A stretch of DNA of 64,000 bases, taken from positions 62,377,725 to 62,441,724 of the forward strand of contig OZ038383.1 in assembly GCA_964036045.1 (NCBI GenBank). The letters run 5' to 3'. Each line of letters starts with the position of its first letter. Position 1 is the stretch's first letter. Under the pieces are notes generated by a model that was not told the origin of the DNA, did no database searches, and saw only the letters and a program-made list of their open reading frames with translations. The translations under genes and the position numbers were made by a program. This document shows positions 56,851-64,000 of the stretch, piece by piece. The DNA is from Eutreptiella sp. 'Long Island Sound 2002'. Taxonomy: Eukaryota; Euglenozoa; Euglenophyceae; Eutreptiales; Eutreptiaceae.

Positions 56851-58623
56851 TCGTGTGCCGGGGGCCTGGCTGGGGGGGGGGGGGGGACGTGCGCCGTGCC
56901 CCCTGTTTGCGCGACCGGGGGGGGCCTGTAGGGCAGGGGGTCGCTCTGCTTCGTTCCGTCCCTCTGCCTTCCCTGGGCAGGCAACCAAGCCGGTGTCACT
57001 GGCGTAGTTCTGTCCATTGGGGGCATGGCCCCCCATACAACTCCGGTTCGTGCTCGCCCGCCTTCACTGGGCGCAATCTGTGCGGCGTCCTGGCGCGTTG
57101 GCGCGGGCTCACTTGTTGTCCGCGGTTCCTGTCCGAGCCGGCGGCTGGGGCGGGAAGGCGGGCCGCGCTCCGGCTCCTCTCTCAGGCGGGGGGAGGGGGG
57201 ACCAACCCCCCTACGTCGGGGGGGTGGGGGCCGGGGCCCCCGCGGCTTGCGGGCCGGTCGGGGGGGTGGGGGGGGTGGGCTGCGCCGCGGCCTCCCTGCT
57301 CCCCCTCTGGGTGGCGGCCCGCGGTTCCCCATCCTGGCCCCCCTCGTGTCGTCGGCACACTCCCCTCCGGCGTGCGCTATCGGCAGGGGTCGCGGGGCCG
57401 CCCCGGGGTGGGGGGGGATGAGGGGCGGCCCGTGGACCGCTCCCCCGGGGGCCCTGCAGACCTGAACCCCCCCTCTGCCCTCCCTGAGTGGGCTTTGGTC
57501 ATGAGAGGGTCATGGGGAGCGCGGCCTTAATATTGTTCTGGTGCGCCGCCGTGCGCCGCCCCCAGGCTTGGTCCGCGCGTTGCTCCGGCGCGCTGGTGTG
57601 GGCTTCCCTGTCGGCCGCGACCCCCGCGGGAGCAGGCGGCTGGGGGCGCTGGGGCGCACGGTGTGCAGGTCCAGCCGCATCCCCTCCCACCGCGTCGCGG
57701 TCCCTTCTGGGGGAGGGGGCGGCGCCCCCTCGGCTCCAGGGGGGGCGGAGGGTCGCTCCCGTGGCTCCCAAGCTGGGGGGGGGAGCAGGGGGGGGGGTGT
57801 GGGGGGGCTGCCCCCCCGCCCCCCAGCCCCGTCGGGCGTCGGCCTGCCATCCGTGGTCTCCGGCGTGCCCCCGCGGGGTATACTTGTGCCGTGGGGGTTG
57901 CCGGGCGGCCGCGAGCGTTGGGCGCGGTCCGGTCGGCCGCCAATGGGTCAGTGCGGCGGGGGGGGGGAGAGGGGGGGGCAACCCCCCCGCCCTGGTTCGC
58001 GCCCCCGGCTTTCCCGGACCGGCCTCTGAAAGGGGCCGCTCCGTTTGCGCCGTCCTGGGCACCGCCGGTCCGCCGTCGGCCAGCAGCAGGCAGGGCGTGC
58101 GGGCGTCTGCCTCGGCCGTGGTGTCCACTCACCCCGGGTGCAGCAGCCTCCTCAAGGGGGGTGCGGGGCCGCCGTTTCTTCAGTCTGCCTCCGTCCGCTC
58201 CTGGGCCTGAGGGGGGGGGGGGGGGGAGTGGGGGGGGCCTTCTGGTCCCCTGGCGCCGCCCCCTGACACCCGAGGGGGGGCGGCATGGCTGTCCCAGCCC
58301 CGGGGGCCAGCCATCGGCTGGGGGGTCGCACCCTTCCCCCACCCCCCTCTACCCACAGTGGGACCCTCGTGCAGGCCCTCGCTGGGGCCCCTCGTCCCCC
58401 CCGCCGCCGTCGCGCGGCGCCAGCCTGCCGGGGGCGGCCGTGAGGGTTAGCGGTCAGCGGTTAGCGGGCTGCGGGGCAGTAGGTTCCCCCCCACGCTCGT
58501 TGTCTCCGCCCTCCCCCCCGCGAGAGGTGGCGCGCGCTCCTTCGTCACGCCGTACCGTGGGGGGGGCGTGGGTCGGGGGGCCCAGCTCCCCCCCCCACTT
58601 TCTCGCGTCCGCCGTCTGGGCCG
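56851..58623. other. G/C-rich, A-poor noncoding block
   Basis: Long G runs and C runs, with some lines of sequence nearly free of A. Many frames stay open on both strands for lack of stop triplets; none shows motifs or a stable frame. Repeated G4-type tracts around 57180-57290, 57775-57800 and 58210-58230 could form quadruplex structures. No clear tandem period was found by eye. Confidence 0.5.
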
Positions 58624-59142
58624 TCACCTGCGCCGCCGCTTGTGTGGGGGCTGGGGCTGTGGCGGCGGCGGGTTGCGCCGGCGGTAGCGCCAGTGGGCGA
58701 GGGCGCTGCGCAAGGCCTGGGGGAGCCAGTTGTTGGCGTCCGCATCCGTGATGCGGAATAACGCTCCCCCTTCCAGGAAGGCCGGCCACGTCGGCCCCCT
58801 GTCGGGCCACGCTGCCCGGATCACTGACCTGAGGACCCTCTCGTGGTCCTCTGGGGCCGCCCACCCCCCCGGGGGTACTTCTCGGTTTCCCCCGTCCCTC
58901 TGGAGGAGCACGGCATCGAAGGGCCGGTTCCTCAACCCCCTGGTGGTCCCCTGGTTGGCCCAGCACAACCACCCGTACACCTCCCCCACCAAGGGGAGGG
59001 CCTCATCCCCCAGAGGGTCCGGGACCGTGCCCCAGTCCCGGTCCCAGGGCCGGGCCCCCTCTGCCCCTCGCGCCGGCTCCCCCTGCTGCCCCTGTGCCTG
59101 CGGCGCCGTTGGCGCGCCCCGCCCACCCCCCGCCGAGGCCAT
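58624..59142 (-). CDS. Hypothetical protein with basic C-terminus (172 codons, uncertain)
   Basis: The minus-strand frame can be taken from ATG 59142 and ends at TGA 58626-58624; it is open further upstream to 59415, through a polythreonine run from the (GGT)n repeat. After an Ala/Gly-rich lead the middle part has mixed, protein-like composition: LVGEVYGWLCWANQG, then RPFDAVLLQRDGG, then ERVLRSVIRAAWPDRG, then ALFRITDADANNWLPQAL. It ends with a Pro/Lys/Arg-rich tail (PPHKRRRR) resembling a nuclear localisation signal. I do not recognise a family. The GC-rich background keeps frames open by chance, so the varied core is the only argument for coding. It is transcribed away from the composition flip near 59400. 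Confidence 0.3.
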   Translation of the reverse strand: MASAGGGRGAPTAPQAQGQQGEPARGAEGARPWDRDWGTVPDPLGDEALPLVGEVYGWLCWANQGTTRGLRNRPFDAVLLQRDGGNREVPPGGWAAPEDHERVLRSVIRAAWPDRGPTWPAFLEGGALFRITDADANNWLPQALRSALAHWRYRRRNPPPPQPQPPHKRRRR

Positions 59143-59244
59143 TCGCGCCGGCTCCGCTCTCGGCGCGGGAGCGGCTGGCTGGTGCCGGGGTCGTGGGGGT
59201 TGGGGGGGGGGTGAGCTCGCCGGCGCCGGGGTCGACGTTGTAGA

Positions 59245-59269
59245 GGTGGTGGTGGTGGTGGTGGTGGTG
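59245..59269 (+). repeat. (GGT)8 trinucleotide microsatellite
   Basis: Eight tandem GGT units, which read as polythreonine (ACC) in the minus-strand open frame. Confidence 0.85.
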
Positions 59270-59339
59270 TTGGATGTGGTGCGCCGGCATCTGTTGGACA
59301 CCCTTGTTGCGGCAATGTTCGCGCGCTGGGGCCCTGTCC

Positions 59340-59597
59340 CCGAAGGAAATAAAAAGATAGGTAAAACACGACGGAAAAAAGTTTCTGAATAGCTGAAAAT
59401 AAAGCTAATCAGCATAAAAAACGGCTAGTCCAAAAAGCGCGCTGCGAAACGCGTAAAAACGCGACGAAAAAGCGGTGAAGAGTTAGCGCCGTAAACACCG
59501 AAACGCTCGTAGGACCCTAACGCCGTCCCTCACGACGTCTATCTAGCCAAAGGCGCAAAGAAAAACGCGTCGCGAGCAGCGCGTAAAACTCGAAAAA
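59340..59597. promoter_or_regulatory. AT-richer spacer at the strand-composition flip, candidate divergent promoter or origin
   Basis: Between the A-poor left side and the T-poor right side lies about 250 bp of more balanced, A-rich sequence with AAATAAAAAGATAGG and AAAATAAAGCTAATC. Repeated short words such as ACGCGTAAAAACGCGACG and GCGTAAAAC follow. Divergent open frames leave it on both sides (minus ORF below 59415, ATG at 59598 on plus). Role inferred from position only. Confidence 0.35.
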
Positions 59598-61078
59598 ATG
59601 GTTTCTAAGCCGCCGCGTCCCTTCGCCCTGCTTCCGTTCCTTTCCTTTCCTTCTCCATGCACCCACCCCCCTTCCCTCGTGCCCTCCCTCACTCCTTTTC
59701 GTCAGCTTAGGCGACCGGCCCTGGGGGAAAAGCGGTCAACCCCTTGCAAGCAAGACCACCATCTTCGCGGCCGCGCGGCAACACGTAAGTGGGAAATTTC
59801 ACCTTGGTATTGCTGCTTGCCTGCATGCGTGAGATGCGTAGAGAATGATTTTCTAAGGAGAAACGTTCAAATTTTTGGTTTTCAGAAAGCTGTCAAAGGC
59901 ACGGAAAAACAGCAGGGGTATTTGGCAAAGGAAAAGAGGACAAAAGGAAAAACAAACACCAGCAGCGCAGACAACCGCACAGCACAGCCCACCAGCACAA
60001 CACCGCAAGGCAGCACAGCACCGCACGACACAGCACAGGGCGCAGGACACCACAGGACAAGGCACAGCACAGCAAGACACCACGACACACCAGAGCGGCA
60101 CCACCACACCGCAGAACGCCCAGGGAGACACCACAACACACAGGGACACGCCACAGCACGAGGCACCAACAACAGCGCAGACGCAACCGGAACCGAACAA
60201 CACGACGCGCAGCGCAACACAGCACCGCACACAAAGGGAAAAGACACAAACCAACACCACCAGCAAAGCAAAACGGACAGCAGGGCACCACAGCACGGCA
60301 CCAGCAGACAACCACGGGCCACCAGACACAGCACCGCACCACAGCACACCAAAGGAAACAGCACAACACACGGCAGCGCACCACAGCACCGGCTGCCAGC
60401 AACAGCACGCACCACAGGAACAGCACAACGCAAGCGCACCAGCACAGCGAGGCACAGCACCGCACAGAGCAGAGAGGACAGGGAACGCACAGCACAGCAC
60501 ACAAGGACACACACAGCACACAGCCGAGCGGCGAACAACAGCACACACCACCACGCAACGACAAAACACACACAGCGCGGGGGAACACCGCAAAACAGAG
60601 CGCCGCAAAGCACAAGGCCCCAGGGCGACGGGGAGCACCAGAGGGCACGGCACGACGAGCAGCGGCACCAACCGAGCGCAGCAAAACAACACAGCACACA
60701 ACAGCACAACACGGGGCGACACAACGCGCAGCACCGCAGCCCAGCACCGCAACCCGGGACACGCAGCACAGCAGAACACACGGCACACAGCACCGAGCGG
60801 AAGCGACAAAAACCGCAAGACACGAAAGCACACACACCAAGACCAAGGAGAAGGGCACCCAGGGACAAACAAACACAACAAGGGACACCCCCACCCGTAG
60901 AACACACCGCCACAACCGGCGGGCCCCAGCCAGGAGTGGCGGGGAGCCGCACACCACCACCGCCGGCGGACCCCAGCCAGGAGTGGCGGGGAACCGCACC
61001 CGGGATCCTCAGCAAGGAGTGGCAAGGAACGCCCACCACGACCGGCAGCGAAACCCAGCCAGGAGTGGCGGGAACTAG
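59598..61078 (+). CDS. Putative two-exon low-complexity ORF starting at the flip (459 codons if spliced)
   Basis: ATG 59598 is preceded by AAAAA, a favourable context. Exon 1 (59598-59784) encodes a Pro/Leu/Phe-rich, possibly signal-like N-terminus (PRPFALLPFLSFPSP). Splicing 59785-59885 joins it to a frame that stays open to TAG 61076-61078. Exon 2 lies mostly in a domain nearly free of T, where no frame on either strand can contain a stop, so openness there is not evidence of coding. The predicted product is a His/Thr/Gln/Arg-rich disordered chain. The unspliced frame is also open to 61820. The intron and start are the only real support; a noncoding spliced transcript is equally possible. 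Confidence 0.3.
59785..59885 (+). other. Candidate spliceosomal intron, 101 nt
   Basis: Donor GTAAGT at 59785-59790, acceptor TTTTGGTTTTCAG ending at 59885, and a branch-like TTCTAAG at 59851-59857. It is T-rich, in contrast to the T-free sequence that begins 39 bases downstream, as expected of an intron next to strongly constrained or biased exonic sequence. Confidence 0.55.
59924..60897 (+). other. T-free domain: 974 bp with one T
   Basis: No T occurs from 59924 to 60393 (470 bases) or from 60395 to 60897 (503 bases); the only T between is at 60394 and the next is 60898. The sequence is a degenerate mix of CAC, AGC, GCA, ACA and GAC words with no fixed tandem period. All six reading frames are open because every stop triplet and its complement needs T (or A on the other strand opposite T). 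Confidence 0.95.
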
Positions 61079-63026
61079 CACACAGGAACCTCCGCCAGGA
61101 GTGGCGAGGGACGAACCACAACACACACCAGCCACAACCCCACCAACACACCACCGCCCAATACCACACCCCACACACCACACACCACACACCACACACC
61201 ACTGCCGCCAGCAGACCCCAGCCAGGAGTGGAGGGGAACCGCGCCCGGGACCCTCAGCCAGGAGTGGCGAGGACCGCCCACCACCACCGGCAGCGAAAGC
61301 CAGCCAGGAGTGGCGGGGAGTAGCACACAGGAACCTCCGCCAGGAGTGGCGAGGGACCAACCACACGACACACCAGCCACAACCCCACCAACACACCACC
61401 GCCGCACACCACACACCACACACCACACACCACACACCACACACCACCGCCGCCAGCGGACCCCAGCCAGGAGTGGCGGGGAACCGCGCCCGGGACCCTC
61501 AGCCAGGAGTGGCGAGGACCGCCCACCACCACCGGCAGCGAAACCCAGCCAGGAGTGGCAGGGAGCAGCACACAGGAACCTCCGCCAGGAGTGGCGAGGG
61601 ACCAACCACACCACACACCAGCCACAACCCCACGAACACACCACCGCCGCACACCACACACCACACACCACACACCACACACCGAACACCACACACCACC
61701 GCTGCCAGCGGACCCCAGCCAGGAGTGGCGGGGAACCGCGCCCGGGACCCTCCGCCAGGAGTGGCGAGGAACGCCCACCACCACCGGCAGCAAAACCCAG
61801 CCTGGAGTGGCGGGGAGTAGCACACAGGAACCTCCGCCAGGAGTGGCGAGGGACCAACCACACCACACACCAGCCACAACCCCACCAACACACCACCGCC
61901 GCACACCACACACCACACACCACACACCACCGCCGCCAGCGGACCCCAGCCAGGATCGGCGGGGAACCGCAGCCGGGACCCTCAGCCAGGAGTGGCGAGG
62001 AGCGCCCACCACCGCCGCCAGCGAAACCGAGCCAGGAGTGGTGGGGAACCGCACCCCGGACCCTCAGCCAGGAGTGGCGAGGAACGCCCACCACCATCGG
62101 CAGCGAAATTCAGCCAGGAGTGGCGGGGAGTAGCACACAGGAACCTCCGCCAGGAGTGGCGAGGGACGAACCACACCACACACCAGCCACAACCCCACCA
62201 ACACACCACCGCCGCACACCACACACCACACACCACACACCACACACCACACACCACCGCCGCCAGCGGACCCCAGCCAGGAGTGGCGGGGAACCGCGCC
62301 CGAGACCCTCCGCCGGGAGTGGCGAGGAATGCCCAGCACCACCGGCAGCGAAACCCAGCCAGGAGTGGCGGGGAACCGCACCCGGGACCCTCAGCCAGGA
62401 GTGGCGAGGAACGCCCACCACCATCGGCAGCGAAATTCAGCCAGGAGTGGCGGGGAGTAGCACACAGGGACCTCCGCCAAGACTGGCGAGGGACCAACCA
62501 TACAACACACCAGCCACAACCCCACCAACACACCACCGCCGCCAGCGGACCCCAGCCAGGAGTGGCGGGGAACCGCAACCGGGACCCTCAGCCAGGAGTG
62601 GTGAGGAGCGCCCACCACCGCCGACAGTGAAACCCAGCCAGGAGTGGCGGGGAACCGCACCCGGGACCCTCAGCCAGGAGTGGCGAGGAACGCCCACCAC
62701 CACCGGCAGCGAGACCCAGCCAGGAGTGGTGGGGAGTAGCACACAAGGACATCCGCCAGGAGTGGCGAGGGACCAACCACACCACACACCAGCCACAACC
62801 CCACCAACGCACCGCCGCCGCACACCACACACCACACACCACACACCACCGCTGCCAGCGGACCCCAGCCAGAGGTGGCGGGGAACCGCACCTGGGACCC
62901 TCAGCCGGGAGTGGCGAGGAACGCCCACCACCAAAGGCAGCGAAACCCAGCCAGGAGTGGCGGGGAGTAGCACACAGGAACCTCCGCCAGGAGTGGCGAG
63001 GGACCAACCAAACCACACACCAGCCA
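60920..63026 (+). repeat. Minisatellite with a CCAGGAGTGGC core and (CACACAC/C)-rich spacers
   Basis: The core, usually GCCAGGAGTGGCGGGG or GCCAGGAGTGGCGAGG, occurs roughly forty times at about 35-50-bp intervals. Cores are grouped into larger units of about 245-330 bp, each followed by CACCAGCCACAACCCCACC and, in most units, a run of the 7-mer ACACACC (for example 61180-61199, 61405-61446, 61650-61695, 62216-62262). T occurs almost only inside the core. Long open frames in both strands follow from the low T content. Confidence 0.9.
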
Positions 63027-63735
63027 CAGTGTGTGCGCCAGCCCAGGGGAGGCAGAGGGCAGGCAAGCCCCCCCCCGAAAAAGAAAAAAAAACAGGGGGA
63101 GGAGGTGGGGGGGGCGCAAAAACAGCCCACAGCCACCAAACCGCCCGCCAAAAACACAAAAGGCGGCCAAACCCCCCACCCAGAAGGCACCGAAGACAGG
63201 ACCCCCAAAAGAGGCACAGGGGGACCACCCAGCCAAAACCGGCAACACCAAGCGAGGAACAGCGGCCCACCGGCTGAAGGGACACGGAAACATGCAGACA
63301 CACACGGCGAAAAAAAAAAAAGCCAGCAGCCCAGCCCGAAAGAAAGGGGATGGGGGGACAGACCACAAGGCCCGTGACAGGGACACCGAGCAACCGACAC
63401 CACAAAGCAAAAGCAAAAAACAAAAGTGCAGAAAACACACCCCGACAACCCAGCCAAGAAGGGCGGGGCACAGCCGAGACCCGGGCCCAGCACGCACGCC
63501 CACACCGCACACCAGAACAGGAAACAGGGGGGGGCAAGCGAAACGCGCACGAAACCACACACGTCCCAAAAGCAGGCCGAAACCTAAGCCCAACCACGAA
63601 CACCAGAAACAGCCGGCAAAAGAGGGACAGCACCACAAACCGTGCCCAAACACACCCATCCGAGACCCCAGCCAGGACTGGCAGGGGTTAACAAAACCCA
63701 CACCCAACCGCAACCCGGACCCAAACACAAACGCA
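63027..63735 (+). other. T-poor, non-repetitive tail of the skewed domain
   Basis: A- and C-rich sequence with A runs (63078-63092, 63309-63321), G runs and rare T. No tandem period and no recognised gene; open frames are an effect of composition. One more core-like element, CAGCCAGGACTGGCAGGGG, lies near 63670. Confidence 0.6.
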
Positions 63736-64000
63736 AGCCAACAGTAGGAAACTCAGTGCCCACAGCCCGGGCACTGAGGCAGCCCGTGCCATGCAGGTGA
63801 CCCGGCCAAACGAGATCCGGAGACCGGGGGTAAGGCTGCATCCTAAGGCCTGCGCTGCTTTGGGACTCGAGGCGGAGCGTGCGACACCCAAGCGCCTCAG
63901 AAACCCTAGTACCAAGAACATGCATGCATGCCTTGGGAACGGGATACGCCAGGAAGTCCAGTGAACCTCTAGGGTTCCGCCCAAGGGAGGGGACGCGCGC
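63736..64000. other. Ordinary-composition sequence at the right edge
   Basis: Base composition returns to balanced A and T after about 63740. Nothing recognisable in this stretch. Confidence 0.5.

Noticed and set aside
59446-59455. Second hammerhead-like GAAACGCGTA
   Set aside because: No CTGATGA block or stem II precedes it; only the GAAA and palindrome part is shared with the motif at 56311.
60920-63026. Telomere at the right side because of CCACACA-type runs
   Set aside because: The runs are interstitial, short and broken up by the minisatellite core, and ordinary sequence follows to the window edge.
60920-63026. CRISPR array
   Set aside because: Core spacing is irregular, spacers are repetitive and the context is eukaryotic.
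59598-63277. Overlapping long open frames on both strands in the T-poor domain (for example 740 and 655 codons on plus, 521 and 399 on minus)
   Set aside because: Stop codons cannot form without T on plus or A on minus, so openness carries no information. Only the start and intron at 59598-59885 were kept as weak evidence.

Overview
This is a nuclear window from a eukaryote, most likely a unicellular alga or other protist; the species cannot be named from the sequence. Support comes from Ty3/gypsy (chromovirus-type) retroelements with long LTRs, an initiator tRNA-Met type primer-binding site, a canonical GT-AG intron, large tandem arrays and widely spaced decayed repeats. No bacterial gene organisation, rRNA or convincing tRNA gene was found.

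Layout. 1-4627 holds a decayed minus-strand Ty3-like pol (RT and an upstream domain), split by a 1,137-bp insertion with an 8-bp target-site duplication. 4628-8308 is quiet noncoding DNA. 8309-18981 is a GC-rich, A-poor block: an 850-bp leader starting with (GGTTTGA)3, then about 23 tandem ~419-bp dimeric units. 18982-22130 is noncoding DNA plus a minus-strand integrase/chromodomain remnant. 22131-25628 is AT-rich noncoding DNA, possibly an old LTR. 25629-27816 and 54193-55602 are the two halves of one decayed gag, separated by a 26.4-kb nested retroelement cluster.

The nested cluster contains four full or nearly full LTRs of about 2.36 kb (L1-L4). L1 and L4 belong to one subfamily (element B) and L2 and L3 to another (element A). 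A sits inside B, 68 bp downstream of L1. Both carry gag and pol (protease, an extra methyltransferase-like module, RT with FVDD, RNase H, integrase, chromodomain), and both are broken by a few stops or frameshifts. Gag and pol share one reading frame separated by an amber codon conserved in both copies, which suggests stop-codon readthrough.

From 55603 a second copy of the array leader interrupts the outer gag. It has only one array half-unit and an inserted segment with a hammerhead-ribozyme-like core. 56851-59340 is G-rich and A-poor. Near 59340-59900 the strand composition flips: plus-strand T almost vanishes, with only two T in 59924-60898, and stays very rare to about 63730. A possible two-exon transcript starts at the flip (ATG 59598, intron 59785-59885), and a divergent minus-strand ORF lies on the other side. 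A minisatellite of about forty short cores fills 60920-63026. The most unusual features are the compositional flip with its T-free domain, the paired expanded and unexpanded leader loci, the hammerhead motif and the nested retroelements.
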